Assembly (NCBI GenBank): GCA_036971615.1 | Contig: JAYKKR010000001.1 | Coordinates: 248,001-312,000, forward strand | From: Amyloporia xantha | Taxonomy: Eukaryota > Basidiomycota > Agaricomycetes > Polyporales > Adustoporiaceae | Direction of reading: 5' to 3' | Length of the DNA: 64,000 nucleotides | Shown here: piece after piece, positions 21,107-34,800 of the stretch | Layout: each line of letters starts with the position of its first letter | Numbering within the stretch: the first letter of the stretch is position 1 | Made by a program: the position numbers and the translations under genes | Notes under the pieces: generated by a model | Databases searched by the model: none | Told to the model about the DNA's origin: nothing | The model's input: only the letters and a program-made list of their open reading frames with translations

Positions 21107-23854
21107 CTAAGCCAAACACTCACCTCCCACCATCCCCGCATCCGCCATCCCGAAACCAAAGCCCGGGAACCCATACCCGCCCCTGTTCGAAGCGGGGGCA
21201 CCGTACGCACCCCGGCCTATCGACCGTCCACTCGGGCTCAACCCGCCAAACGTGCCCACCGCGCTCCCGAACGGCGTAGCCGCGGGCGGCCCCGAAGCCA
21301 TCGGGGACCCTGTCGGCGAGCCTGTGAAGCACCAGTTGCGGATGAGCGCCGCATAGCTCGAGTCGCGCTCGCGTTCTCGCAAGGCGGGAGTCGACGATCC
21401 AGACGACGAAGGTGACGATGTAGTTGACGACGGCGTGGTGGCAAAGTCGAACCCGAGCTGCTGCTGCTGGGCGGCGTTTTGCTGAGCATAGTGTGGGTGG
21501 TTGGGTGAATGGCGCCCGCTGTCGTGGACGCTCAAGTTGCTCAACCCCAGGCTGAGGCTCAGACCGGCCTGCTGGTTGGCGGGTGAGCCTGGTGGGCTGT
21601 ACAGTTGCGCCTGGCTTTCCGAAGGGGGTGACGGCACGGGAAACTCAATCCCCAACCCCGTCCCCATGTCTGCGCCGAAACCGCTCGTGCCCGTCCACGG
21701 AAGCTTGAAATCCAGCGGCTCCAGCGCCATCGCAGGCCGCTCGTCCGCGACGGATGAAGATGACGGGATGGAAGTCGATGAAGAGGCCAGCGAGTCTCGT
21801 TCCTCCTCTTGAGCATCAACGTCCTCAATCCTCTCATCCTCCTCATGGTCCAACTTCTCACCATCCTGTCCCTCCACCTCCCTCCCCGGCACGTCCGCAC
21901 TTAATCCTGCACCAATCGGCAGGCTCGCACTCCTTGCTCGGCCCCCATCCGGCGGCGTCATCGGCGGCGTAACTATCGATGCGCTCCCAGGGGCGACATA
22001 GTTCGATAAGCTCAACCGCTTGTTGATGAACGCCTGCGCCGGGCTCGTCGGCAACGAGCCCGACCCCGAGCCTGACGCAGACGCATACATCGACGGCATG
22101 GCGGGTGGGGACGACGGGAAAGGCGACGACACGGAGCGTGTCAGCCCAGGCGCATATATTCTGTTCTTCACCTTCTCTGCCTCAGCCTGTGCCGCAGCGG
22201 TGGCAGCAGCCTGCGCCGCCGCCCTTGCACTGCTCTCTGCCTGCTCCTGTACAACCTCCGCCGTGGTCGGTGTCGTCCGCAGCGTGCTCGGCGCGCTGAA
22301 CGTCCTCTGCTGCGCTATCCCACTGCCACTCACGCCCATTCCCATCCCGAGCCCCATCCCCGCGAGGTTGAGTGAGCCACCCGCGGGGGAGACCGTCGCG
22401 CGGCGGAAGCTTACGCGGAAGTTCTGTCCGTCGTTGTTGTCCCACCACTCGCCGCCGCACCCGGGTGAGTAGCGGGCGACGAGGAAGAGCGTGCGTTCCA
22501 TGAGCTTGTGCTCGTAGTCCTCCAGGCGAATCGTGAAGCTGCGCAAAACACACATGGTCAGCACGCGTACGATCGGTCGGTCGATATAGCAAAATGTGCG
22601 ATCATGCACGAACGAACGAACGAACGATCGAATGGATATGAACACCCCAAATGAACGATCGTCAACTCACCTGAATCGATCCCAGCTCGGCCGGTCCTCC
22701 TCCTCCTGCGCCCTCGCCTGCCCACTCGCGATGCTCCCCGCCAGATCGCCCAGTGTCTTCGCATGCGGGAACGGCGGGGGCAAGCTCGGGAGGCTCACCA
22801 CATGCCTGCAAGCAACCTCGCTCGTCGTCTGCCAGTCGTCGAGCGTGAACCGCACCGCGACGCGCTTCTCGAACGCGATGTTGCGCACCAGCACCGTCCC
22901 GCGCAGCGCGGGCGGGCGGGTACGCGGGAGGGCGAGGGTCTCGAGGTGCACGTTCGCGTACGGAGACGGGTTTGGAGAGGGCACGGCGCTGGTGCGCTCC
23001 GAGCGCGGGTCGATCTCGTACAACTCGCTACTGCTCGCAGGCGACAGCGACGGGAAGGGGAATGAGTTCGGGCCCGGTGCGCTGGATCCTTCCGCCTCGG
23101 TCTCGGTTTCTGTCTCCTCGCCCGGGGGTTTGGAGAGCGATGCAGGCTTGCCAGAGCGGGAAAAGACGCGGACGGTCTCGAGGCCGGAGTCCTTGTCCGC
23201 AAAGTGGACGTTCTTGGATATACCGGGTGTGGATGGCGCGGACTGGGCGCGGATGTGCTTCGCGCGGGCAAACTCATTTGGGATATTGGGGGATGAGGAG
23301 GAAGACTTGAGAGATGGTTTGAGGGGCTTGCCGTTGGAAAGGATGATAGGTGTGCTGGGTGTACGCGGGAGTGAAGCAGTTGGGGGAGAAGTGCGGGAAG
23401 AGGAGGGAGAAAAGACACCGAGGAAGTAAGAGGAAGCCTCGCTAGGGGATGTGGGAGAGGAGGTAGGGAAGGGCACGGACGCAGGCTCGGATGGGGGAAT
23501 GTCGATGCGCGGTGGGGGGTTGACAGTCGGCGAGAACTTGCCCGAGTTCATGGAGAGGCGAAGGGAGTTGCTGCCCGGGAACTGGTAGGAGCGAGTAGGG
23601 GTAGCGAGGCTAGGGCGGGGAGTAGGCTCGGGGTAGTCATCGTCATTGGGCGCGTCGTCATCGTCGTCGTTGATGTCGATGTGGAAGACTGCTTTTTTGT
23701 GCGAACGGGGGAGAGCACCCATGGATGTGAAGGCGCCGGGACCGCGCTCTGTTGAGAAATTGCCCGATGAGCGCGTGCGGCGGTGGGCGCGAGGGGCTGT
23801 AGTAACGGTAGTGGTCGAAGCAGAGGCACTGTGAGAGGGAAGGGCGTAAGGCAT
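21107..23854 (-). CDS. CBM21 protein phosphatase 1 glycogen-targeting subunit
   Basis: Two exons, 23854-22671 and 22538-21107, split by a GT-AG intron, give 871 residues. By family knowledge (yeast Gac1/Pig proteins, animal PPP1R3) it brings protein phosphatase 1 to glycogen and so regulates glycogen synthase. Visible: a Ser/Pro-rich disordered N terminus; two RVxF-type PP1-docking candidates, KKAVF (53-57) and KNVHF (214-218), the second in the family-typical KNVHFADKDSGLETVRVF; and a CBM21 domain at about 312-440 (TVLVRNIAFEKRVAVRFTLDDW ... EWWDNNDGQNFRV) with the conserved W and N residues. The intron falls inside CBM21. A long Ser/Ala/Gly/Gln-rich tail follows. A donor-like GTGAG just before the stop leaves open a further 3' exon. 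The minus strand of the intron has a short GTTC repeat. Confidence 0.88.
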
Positions 23855-26800
23855 CGTGCTGGTCGTAAGTGGATAAGTGAAGAGGGGAGAATGGTAGGTC
23901 GCGCTGGCCTAAGTAGAGGCGATAAGTGGAGACGGGAATGCGCTGGCAAAAAGCCGATACGCGGGTGCACTAGAGGAGTGCTATCGTTGGGAGAAGGCCT
24001 TCCCAGCTGCGGACGGGCGAGCACGGTCGGTCGTTGGGAGAGGAGGAGGAGGGAGGAGGAGCTGATTGGAGCCCAGTTTTGTCTCTTTTGCCCTCGCCTT
24101 ATTCACCGTAAATTCGTCCCGACGTCATTTCCAGATTAGCCTTATACAGTAGTCGTCACGTGGTCGTCGCTTATCACTTTTCCATATCAGGCCATCCCGC
24201 TGCCCGTCCCCGCCGCTCTCCGCCCAATTCACGCCAGACTCTGCTCCTCCATCTTAGCCATGGCCCGTCATCTTCCTGCCAGCACATCCCCACCGCCTCC
24301 ATCCCATTCTTCCTCTCCCTGCGAGCGCCTGCCCAGCAGATGCAGAAAACTAACCCCTGCTTCCTTTTCGAACCAGGCTCCACCAGCCAGGCCAATCCCC
24401 GCACGCCGCACTCATTCTCGCCCTGCCATCAATTTCACCTATTTCCTATCGCCTCCATCCCATTCATTCCCAGGCCCGATACCCGAGCCCCGCCACGCGC
24501 CCCAGCACAACCTCGTCCGTACCGGACCCTCTTCCTGTCCCCGATCGAGCGCCCCATCGCCTCCAGCCTCCGGCCCACATCCATTCAACACCACCAACAC
24601 AGACGCCCACCTAAAATCGTCCTCTGATTCCACCTCGCTTCTCGCGCATCTATCGATGCTGTATTCCTGATCACACAATCAAGAGGGGGGCAAGATCTGA
24701 ATCGGGGACACGGACCTCACTTTGTGGTGTGCAGGGGGCGGGTGTACGGGGGCCATTTTCAGCCACTTTCGCGGTTTGTGCGAGGTTTTCCTGAATTATC
24801 ACAATGACAACATATATACGTGCAGTTTATTCATGAGTACGCGCACATGTACGTCCTTTGCTTATCCAAACGAAAGAAAGGAGAAAGACCAACGCCATGG
24901 CATGATATTTGAGAAAGACGAAGCTAGTACACGCGCGGCGAGGCACGTGATGTCCGTCCGCGGTACGCGTCTGTCCCTCAGGCTCTGCCTCCCAGATACG
25001 CGCATTGACAGTGGCACAGTCAGCAAGATGACTACGGCGATCTGGAAGTACAATATGCCCGAGCATATACGTCTAGTCCACTCTGGTTATTCGGTAGATG
25101 GAATAGAGGTTGGTGCTCCTCTCCCTGCTTTGTTACTCGACGCGATGCATATTACACCTGAGGAAGCACGTTTGGGAATACCGCACGATCGCATCCCCGT
25201 TCCACACCCTTGACTCCTTTCGCCGGATCATCTCTCCAAGCCACAGCCTGCGAGCCTGCGGCCGATCATCCACGAGGTACACGACGACGTCGCACTACCA
25301 CTATCTCAAGAGTTACAACGCGACCGTCGAAATTGCCCCACCTTAGTATCGACGACTCGAGGTAATTGAACTTGATGTCGGTTACCCTTACAATTGATTT
25401 GTGATCTAGTATATAGTGTATTCATTTATAGTAAATACTGTAGTACGTATATTGTATATAGCTAGTCTGACGGATACATAACGGACATTGAATACATCTT
25501 AATACATCGCACCTTGGCTGTGTCTGACCGTTGTCCACCGTTCTCCGAAATTGGTATAGCTTCGTTTACTTGCCGTCTCGGCATAGCCTAAAAGGGGGGG
25601 GGTGTATATAGCCCCCCCAAGTTTCCGGGGTCCTCGGATTTTGAGAGGTCCGTGTCGAAAATTTTGTAAACGCACCCCTCTTGCACACAATCACACAATG
25701 CATTCCCCCAATGGCAGTTCCCACCACCATGGATGCGTCCCCCCGTCCTGCCACAGCGGCAAACACACACCACCTCCGACCCTATTGGCCTTCCCTTCGA
25801 CTTCCCTCTCGCCCCATCCCATCTCTATAATAAATCTCTTCCTTCTTCTAACACCGTCCCCCGAATCTCCGAACCCAAATCCCAAATCCAAATCCGTATC
25901 CCAATCCGTATTCGAACCCATCCCGGCCTTCTTGTCCTCGCCTCGCCCCTCGCCCCTCACGACTATCGCTCCCTATCTCAATGGAACCCGCACAGGCTCA
26001 CCGCCTCATCAGCTTCGCGCGCACACCCCCAGCTTCCCTTACGTCTCCTTTATCTCACTTCCCACTTCGGCCTGCACCCTGCCCGGCAACCTCATCCCAA
26101 CCCGTAAGTTCCCTGCCTCTTCCTGCGCCTCTCTCTCTCCATATCTCGCTGTTCGATCGAACAGCCTACTGCCAGCTGCGGGCCTAGTACGTCGCATTTA
26201 GATTTCGAAGTCCGAGGCAGAACACGACACAGAGCGTGCTGATGCTGACAGTCATACCCCGTAATACCGTATTACGGAACCTATCGTCCGTGCTAAAATT
26301 TCCCGTCTATTTTCTGTTCTCGATCGGCCGTCGAGCCATGTAGCTCGCACGTTCGCCAGACACCTTCCTCTTCACCCCCCGCCTCGACGTTGGGCGCTCA
26401 GCGCTCAGTATCCCACCACCACGTCTCCCTCGCATCTGCCAACGTCCCACGTCCATCGCCCTCCCTATCCTCATCACAAAATTCAATGATAGCCCTGATC
26501 ACTGGCCGTGTCCTCAAACTCATCAACGTATCACATCTCATTATCATGACTTGATCTCCCCATTCATTCGCTCGCTCAACAGCCGAGCCGCTGGCCTTAT
26601 TAGCACGACACTGCACCACCGCAGCAGCCAAGTTGCGCAGCTACCGGACTCGCTTCATCGCAATCAACCACCCCATCAAATTGCAACCTTCTGAATCGCG
26701 CTTGAGGCTCGTGCGCTCCACCCACCCGCTGCGTTGGCGTTTCGTACAGGCCATACTCATGCAGCACAGGTCTGTCTTTTCTTTTCCCACTTTATTGAAT

Positions 26801-29800
26801 CTTCGCAGCTCGCACCACTAGACTCGCATCAGCATCGGCCGGTGTGTGTCCCACCCCAGCCCGACGACAACCCGCATCCCCAGACGTGAGTATGAATCAT
26901 GATCACTGTATCACAGACGCACACACACACGCCGCCGAGCCGGCGCCGAGTGCCACTGACGAATCGAAGCGCGCTTCCGAGTCCTGAACGTTTGAACACT
27001 GATGGCGCCCTCTCCGCGCCACCTGCGTCCGCCTTCCATCGAGCGAGAAGCCCTCGCGTGTCCTTCGCTATATATTTTCGTGCACCACTCTTTGTCCTCT
27101 GTTTAGTCCCAGCGTGGGCAGGTGCGCTGCGCATATTCGATGACCGAACGTTCGCGTAAGTTGTAACCGCCCGACTGTGAATCGGACTCCACCGTCTGTC
27201 CGTCTTGTCTGTCCATAATCATGAGCAATCATGAGCGCAGGTATCTTTCTGAACCTCCCATTCGTCTCCCGCGGCCAGCGGCCATATCTCGAGCGCGCTC
27301 GGCCTACGCCCACGCCAATTATTCACGAGCCCAGCCTGTCAGTGGTCACGTCGACACACGAGCCCAGATCTCTCAGAGAGGCATAGGCCGCGGGTCTGGG
27401 CTTCACGTAAGTAATGTCAAAACTCGGCGTCTGTGACCGCTCTAAGGGCCAAGTGGAAAGCGTTAAGTGCGAAGCACCAATTGCCCATTGCGATAATCAC
27501 CGGCTGGTTAGCTATGTTCTGTTTTCTGCGGTTGGAGAGGCCAAGTGCTTGGGATTCGCGTACCCGGGCTCAGCATGCCAAGCCAGCTGAGAGGCTTCGC
27601 AGGTATGCGCTTGAGAATTAGGAGGTGATGTGAGAGTGCGATGTCGTACCCCTCGTACTCGTGTTCCACGTTCTACGTTCCAACATTTTCATCTCGAACG
27701 TTTTTCATTCATCGCGCACCCTCAGAACGCGACGCCCATCACATCTGAATTTCCAGCCCGCGTTCCAAACACCCATGAATCATGGCCGCCTTTGCAATTG
27801 CCTCTCGTCGAGCACAAGGAAATCCTCCCACCGCCGGCGCGTCTACTAGCTGCAGCAAATCCATCAGAAGCCTGCGCAGGACTGAATACATGGACTCGCG
27901 TGGGATGGTCTCGTTGCCCCCATCTTCGAAGCGCGAAGCTTCTCTGAGCTTTCTCTCTCGCCAACTCCGCTCGATAGAATTGAGTACGGCAGGGGCGGGG
28001 GCTATACCGCATCGGGCAGCGTATTAGCGTCTTTGTACGTAACGGCACGAATTTGAAAATCAGCATTCAGTACGGGTTAGGCTGGGTAAGCTGATGTGAT
28101 GCTTATATAAGCGATCACCGCTGCGGTCGCCGGTCGCTGGGCCGGGAGGGAGGGTGGGATGAGGATGAAGGTGGAGCCGGCGAGGGCGAGGCGGGGCCCC
28201 GTGGGGTGTTAGCCTTTGTCACGCCGACGATCGATGCCGATGAGTAGCGATGAGTGGAGCTGGTCACTGGTGACCTCCGCGTGGGTCGGACATGGCAGGT
28301 GAGTCGTTGGTCCAATGGTGGTCCTCTCGGCGCGTTTGTTAGTATGACGGTAGAGTCCCCAGAGCGTTGCAATTGGGCTCCTAGACTGTCCTCGAACACT
28401 CTCGTCGCCGATGGGCTACAGCATTAGAGGGAGTCTCGCCTTTCACCGATCAGAGGGCTGGATGGGCTACCGTTGGTGTTCCGTACAGTAGCTCTGGCAT
28501 GCCTCGACAGCTCTTCTCCATGCTTTCCCTCACCATCGGCCGCCAATTTTCGCTCGTCCGACATCTCACATGCACATCTCACATCTGCTTGCGTCAGCCC
28601 GCGTTCCATCTGGCACTGGCACCCGCGCCGAATCTCTGAGCACTTCCACTGGACATGCGAACTGTCGCCTTATTTCTGCTGGCCGTCGCACCATCGTCGA
28701 AACACCACATACGCCGCCGACATTATCTTCCCCTTTTCCGTCTCACGTCTCATTCTCTGTGTCGCCCGCAGCACAGTTCATCTGTCAGCCCGAGACCACT
28801 TCATTACCCAGATCCGACACGCCCTACCGCCGCTCTGCGACCGCCGACCGCCACCCGTTTCGCCCCAATGGACCGCAACCGGCCCCAGTCCATCCTTATC
28901 TATTCCCTTGCTGACTGTACGACTGTGCCACCGGCATTTGTTTCCCTTCGTCTCAGGCTATCGAACCAGTGGCATCATGGTTCACGCCATGCGCCCGAAG
29001 CCGAATCCCAGGCTCTCACTGTCAAGCCTCTGATGTTCCCAATCCCTCACTTGCGGGAAGCGCGTCTCTCCGGGACCGGGGGAACACAGCACGTCAAGAC
29101 AGATAGGTGCGTGGGTCCTGAGACGATCGGACGCAGCAGGCGCTCATTAATCGTTCCTTACTCCGAGACGAGTCGTATCTACCATTTTCAATTGTCCACG
29201 ATAACGCGTACGGGCGGTAGCGCTCGGGACGGGATGGAAGGGAGGTAGGTGAACGCTATTCGTAGCCTGCAAATGTCTACGTATCGTGCGACGTCGGCTT
29301 TCGGGTCCGCTGTGGGAGGTGGCAGGAGGCTGGGAGCAGGTACCCTGCCGGTGGCGAGGACTACTACCGACGACCCATCGCGTCCTATCGTTACGTAGGC
29401 CTGTCGTTCCTGCAAGCCCGAGCTACGTACTTGCTTCTTCTGAAGCCCATATCGCGAATGGCTGTTCTCCAGCTTCCTCGGCCCGATGCCAGTGCTCAGG
29501 TTGCGATGACGAGTTTGCGCGCAATCCTGCTGGCCATCTCGGAGGCCTAGGCTTTGCAATGAGGTGTTCTCTCGGTCCGGGCATCATGGTCGATATCGCC
29601 ATCTCTGTGTGGCATATCGCGCCCACTGGCACGATGACTGAACGTTGGGGCGCTCAACTCTGAAGTCTATGGGAATACGTTCTGCCTCTGGTCGATCGAT
29701 TCGATCGCGCAGTTATCGAGTGGGAGATGCTAGCGTGCGCGAGCTGGTCGTACTTGCATCGTGTGCGACGGAGGCCTGGAAGGATTATGAAAGGTGCACT

Positions 29801-31051
29801 CATATCTAGTCGGATGGGATGAGGTACGCGTACCATCGGCCACATGACTCTGCAGGCCGATACGAAATTCATACCTCTGCGACCCTTGTGTTATTTGTGC
29901 GCGGCGAACGGCCACGCCCATTTATCTTGCTACATACGGATGAAACGTGTCTGCATCGGGCGCTCCGTCGGCTACGTGTGGCTTTTTGCTATTTGTTCTG
30001 CTGTTGACAGATCCGTCAGAGTGTTTTCACTGTTAGCAGTGCCCAATAAATCTTTCGCTGAAAATATTGTTGGTTACCTGAAAACGATCGAGGCCGTGCA
30101 CTTCAGCACGCCGGCGCGTACTCAGCAGCGTGTAGTGCCAGTTTCTACTCGGATCGATGGTGAATGTCTCGAGGTAGTGACACTGCCGTGCGGGAGGAAC
30201 CTTCGGCGCTCGCGCTCGGGATCCAAAGCGCGATCGTTCATCCATGTGAGTAACTGAAGAGGGTTGCGATTGAGTCGCGAAGCCGCCCCCGAGACCTCGT
30301 CTATCACTGCGAACGGCGCTCCGGATGGACAACACGCACACCATGGGCATTACGGAATGAATTGAGAAGGAACTACGTGCGCCTCGGGACGCCAGGGGCC
30401 GTCAGCACGGGCTTGATTACTACGGCTGGTCGCCCTGCTCACCCGCAGAGAAACAACTGGGATCTAGCTTGTCACTTGTCGCGGGTGGTTTGCATTGAGA
30501 GCCACCTTCCGGCGGGATCCCTGGTGCTCTAACACCAGCTTCTCTTTGGGTCCTCTAGAGTCGCGTCAATTCGCAGTCACGCCCGCCATCCAGCCGTTCT
30601 TACGCATATTACCTACCCACCGCTCCCATTCTGATAGACTACAGCATCCGCAAATTAACCTCGGCAGTCTCGTGATTAACCCCCGGCATAGCCTGGCTCA
30701 TCTGTGAATACAGAATTCAGGTGAGCGTTCGCCTGTCCGAGCGGCGCAGCGGGCTTTATTGGCCTTCGCGAACGACGGCTTACCTGTGTCTCATACCCTC
30801 TTTTCCACCACGTGTGTACTGAGCCATGGTTCCGATCGGCGTTCCTGGCGGTTGAGAAGCTTTGATTAGCATGCATATAATGCATGCCCACGGGCGTCGG
30901 CTGGCTTGTTGCCCGCGGCCGGCGAGTTTGAAAGCATGATCACCGACTAGTCAGCATCCTGAGCATTTCATTGTGCGCAGGACTTCCTCATGGTGACTTT
31001 CCATCCGTTTTTCCGTGCGTGTATTCTGCTGACAGAGTGGAGTTTAGCACT
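23855..31051. other. Long stretch without a supportable gene
   Basis: About 7.2 kb. It begins with the promoter side of the CBM21 gene. Open frames such as 24160-24627, 24722-25213, 25602-26201, 28473-29033 and 28655-29248 are Ser/Pro/His/Arg-rich, overlap other frames of equal length, and have no domain. A G9-TGTATATAG-C7 hairpin lies at 25594-25617. At 25860-25920 is a degenerate CCAAATCC repeat. Multi-exon genes or non-coding transcripts could be hidden, but I cannot support one. Confidence 0.35.
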
Positions 31052-31897
31052 CTACAGTAAGCGACACCCGTGCGTACGAAGCGATGTGCATGTGCGTGCT
31101 GAAGAAGCAATCACACCTGGTGTCTTGCCGTAAGCGCATTGGGAGAGGAAAAAGATCTGTTTGAAAAGATCGGATGATGCGCGCCAGTTGTCAGCGTCTG
31201 CGCCCCCGATAATCGATATCGCAACGGACAGGTAAGAGACATACTGATCTCTCCTGGAGGGATCCCATTCAGTCGCGGAGTAGAAGACGACGGGTGGTAC
31301 GACGGCCGCTTCTTCTGCTGGGTCCCCCATTCTAGCGTGATTATCTCGGACATCTGGAGAACAGCTGCCGTGTCTATTGAATGGACGGGGAGCCTTGACC
31401 TTCCGCAATTTCTTGTTGGACACTGTCGTCCTTGTTTGTTGGTAGCCATCTCCTATGTATAGATGTATAAATCGGGCATTGACATGTAGGGTAGCTCCAG
31501 GACCACGACCCACCAACAGAGGTTCTTGAGCGGCTTTGGAGAGGGTGTGTAAGAATTCGCAAAGCAGGACTCCATGGTATGTATGTGCCCTAGATTCGGC
31601 GAAGAACCCATGATGAAGAAGATATTCTGAATAGTGGTGTCGATTGCGCTCCTTCAATATGTTCAGGGACATGTATCCAATGGCAATTGGAAGACCGTAC
31701 CGTGGTGCGGCCTCCATAATGCAGTTTGCGTAGGTATCCAAGACACCAACACCTCTCCAACCTGAGTCCTGACGAACCCAAGTTCTCCTGGTCACTTTCA
31801 GACAAGAGGCTTGCCGTGCGCTTTCGCTGTCCCCGAGGACGCTGAGATCACTTCGAGGTTGAGTGATAGAGTCCACAGAATCGTAGCGCGAAAACAA
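31052..31897 (-). CDS. Hypothetical protein, unrecognised
   Basis: An 846-base frame with no stop and no competing long frame. The first codon shown is TTG, so the true start lies in an upstream exon; a candidate (31900-32087) contains ISMLDLMTQLVALN. The protein has ordinary composition, with hydrophobic and aromatic segments such as GLPIAIGYMSLNILKERN and YVSYLSVAISIIGGADADNW, and no low-complexity bias, so it looks truly coding. A donor GTGTGATT follows KTPG near 31110, so the last 20 residues may be intron. I recognise no domain. It may be a lineage-specific gene or a decayed one. Confidence 0.4.
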   Translation of the reverse strand: MFSRYDSVDSITQPRSDLSVLGDSESARQASCLKVTRRTWVRQDSGWRGVGVLDTYANCIMEAAPRYGLPIAIGYMSLNILKERNRHHYSEYLLHHGFFAESRAHTYHGVLLCEFLHTLSKAAQEPLLVGRGPGATLHVNARFIHLYIGDGYQQTRTTVSNKKLRKVKAPRPFNRHGSCSPDVRDNHARMGDPAEEAAVVPPVVFYSATEWDPSRRDQYVSYLSVAISIIGGADADNWRASSDLFKQIFFLSQCAYGKTPGVIASSARTCTSLRTHGCRLL

Positions 31898-34800
31898 TGT
31901 ATTTCCCAGAATTAAATATGCCTAGGCTACGGGTTGTTAGTGCGTTGGGAGCATGTACGAGGGGCCACTGGCATGTACAAAATCCTCGATCTGCCATTCG
32001 TGTACGAGAGTTTAATGCCACAAGCTGCGTCATCAAGTCGAGCATTGAAATATCCGGTCCATATCCGTTTTGACATTGACAATTCAAGGTAGAAAGTCGA
32101 GATCCGTAATTTGACTCGAGTTGGAGGAGGATTTAGATGGCTGTCACGTGCCGGTACACATGAGCGCTTGACAAAGTAATAGCTATTCGAGTCGGCGCCG
32201 TCATGGGCGATACATACTAAATTTAAAGTATACCCTGCGAAAACTCGAATGTGCCTATGCCCTTGCTGATTTATGGACCCTTCTGAAAGAAAAACAACTT
32301 TTGGCTACTGTTGATCTTATCGGCATAATCCTTCCGCAACTTGTATCACTGCTGAAACTCCAATACTATGCCTACCCAGGCACTCGGCACACCCCCCAAG
32401 TCGGCAACCCCGCCATATCACCTTTCAACCATGTCGATTTCCTTAGTGACTTCATATATACCTAGGTTTTTGTATGCCCACTTTCGCATCGAGCTTGAAC
32501 GAAAGCGAACGGATGAGTTGTTCATGATTCCCTTCTTTTCGAGCAGGTAGGCAGTCTGTCACTCTCATGAGTCACTGGTCGTCAGCGGACTCCAGTCGGA
32601 CTTTGAATTTCGAATGCCTGTAGACGTTTCTCTGCGTTGCTCGATCACAAGCGTGGTTTGAATAGACTACTCTCCAGCTTGAGAAAGCCGAGCGGACTTC
32701 CAAAAGGCGTGCGTTATGTTCCGTGACAAAACCGTTACTTTTGCGTTACTGCCGACTTGGGGGATGTGCCGAGTGCCTGGGTAGGCATAGTACATGTGGA
32801 CGCACTGCACTTTTGCGGAGTATGCTTACGCGGGCAGTAAGTCTACTATAGTCATCTTCCGATTTGTGTGTTTAACAAGTATGTCACGAAGAGGTCATGT
32901 ACGCTGATCAGTGATCACCTGAAAAGAAGTCATGCATTACTCCAGAGACGTCACAACCAACTACAGCACTCAGGACATCCGATGCTTCTCTTGATGGCTC
33001 GTAGGACGTACTTGACCAAGGTCACCTCGCGTTCTGTTAAACCCCCGCTGCCCACGCAACATCAAGTGAGAGTGAGAGAAGCTCAGTCGATAAAATTCCC
33101 TCTGCGGGGCGCTCGCAGTCAGGCGCAACGGGCCGTGTTGGACATATCCTGTACGTGTCAGTTTTTGAGATTCAGAGATTGGCCTAGGAGAGAGATCATG
33201 GACGGGCTAATCTCGGTCGTTGTATTCGGTGCGACTATCATCAGTTCGTAGGCTTTAGAGTCGCCTCGCTGATCACACCCGACGGTACTCCTTTAGACTC
33301 CTATTCTCAGGTCAATCTACTCTGCGATCTTCCCCAGGCGTATCTGGCTAGAGTTAAATGGACAACGCAGTAAAGTGATACCGAGCCGATGTCCGTTGAT
33401 TGAGGATTCGGTTCCGAATTACGTTTCCTGTCAATTTGTACGTCCACGCTCCCATTTTGTTCTTATTCCTGAACATGAGCATTCCATGTGGACCCACCTG
33501 CGAATTGCAACGTGTCGAATTCTGTTCTGCGCAGCTCCATACAACCTGTCAAGATCTACTGGTTTGCATGTCGGCAAGATGTCTTTTGAAGATTAGAATT
33601 GGACGGATGTCCCCGGCGAGGGTCTTCAGAATACCCAGTGGTATCATCGCTGATCGCCCTATTCAGCTAATCGTCAAGCTTCGGATCTAATAGTCTATCA
33701 TCACTCACAACACTCTCCAGGTTGTCGGCATCGTTCCTCAGGATCGCGTGCTGCCATGAGGCTCAGATCCTGGTCTTTTTATTTTATCTTTAATTTGAGG
33801 ATAAGCACTACAAGACCCGCTTCCTAAAAATCTGTTCGAAACGCGCTATCTCTGCTGCTCTGTACGTGCGATGTCTCAGCAGAATGAGGGAGTGTTACAT
33901 CACCATCTTGGACACTGTTGACGTGACTACTGACTACGAATTGTCCCTTCGAACTGCTCCGGGCTGTATCACGCTGTGCACGGATACAATATCAGTGAGA
34001 AATGCTGAGGTCGGACTTAGTGTCAAGCTCGGGCATATGAGTGCTTTCCTTCCCTGTCTATTTCGGCGCCGACGCTTGTCAAACAAGGTCGAGAAATCAT
34101 GGCCCAGGCTTCTAATTCTTGCTCTAGTATTTAGAGTACTGATACCGACTGCCGCTTCGGAGAACAATTGATATGGATGTCAAAACATCAGGCTCTATTC
34201 CGCGACTCTGTTCAATGAGGTGAGTAGCTATAATGTGGCCAAACTTACTCTTTTGTCTTAGTGATACGTTGCTGATACCGGCCCTTCTATGTGTTTGTAC
34301 GACACCCTCTTCCATTCGAACTGCGTTGACCTTATAGGTGTGCAGGTTTGCTCTGCCTCGTGTTTATCCCCGCATGTCCTGTGCTCGATTCGGTGGTCGC
34401 ATGATCTATGAAGCCACTAGGGCCACAGATGCGAAGATCATTATTCTTGCAAAGAAGAATGATGCAGCAGGAACTCGGGCGAGAAATTGAATGAGTAACA
34501 CTTACCAGACTATTGGTGAATCGTTCGTCGTTCGCACACAACCTCTCAGCCATGGTTCCAAGGCAATATGGGATTCACTGATCATGGACCCGAACGCAGG
34601 AACGCATGCTGGAGCTGGCCTCCGCTCAAACGAGGGAGTCCTAATGGTGGAGGACTGACTGACGTCATTGATAACCGGTTACTCGACTCAGACCGTGTTA
34701 CGATATGAAATATCTTTGCTTTTCCGACAATATTCGTCGTGAACCCCACGCCCTCGACGGTACTCATATACTACTCAGCTCAGGTGTGCGTATACATTCC

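Noticed and set aside
22020..23429. Long plus-strand frames (up to 277 codons)
   Set aside because: They lie opposite the CBM21 gene, whose domains and intron are clear; GC-rich third positions keep the other strand open.
24160..24670. Ser/Pro/His-rich plus-strand frames of 136-155 codons
   Set aside because: Two frames of equal length overlap, composition follows a C-rich tract, and there is no domain. Probably promoter or untranslated DNA.
25602..26201. 199-codon frame
   Set aside because: Pro/Ser-rich with degenerate CCAAATCC words and another open frame beside it; no start context or domain.
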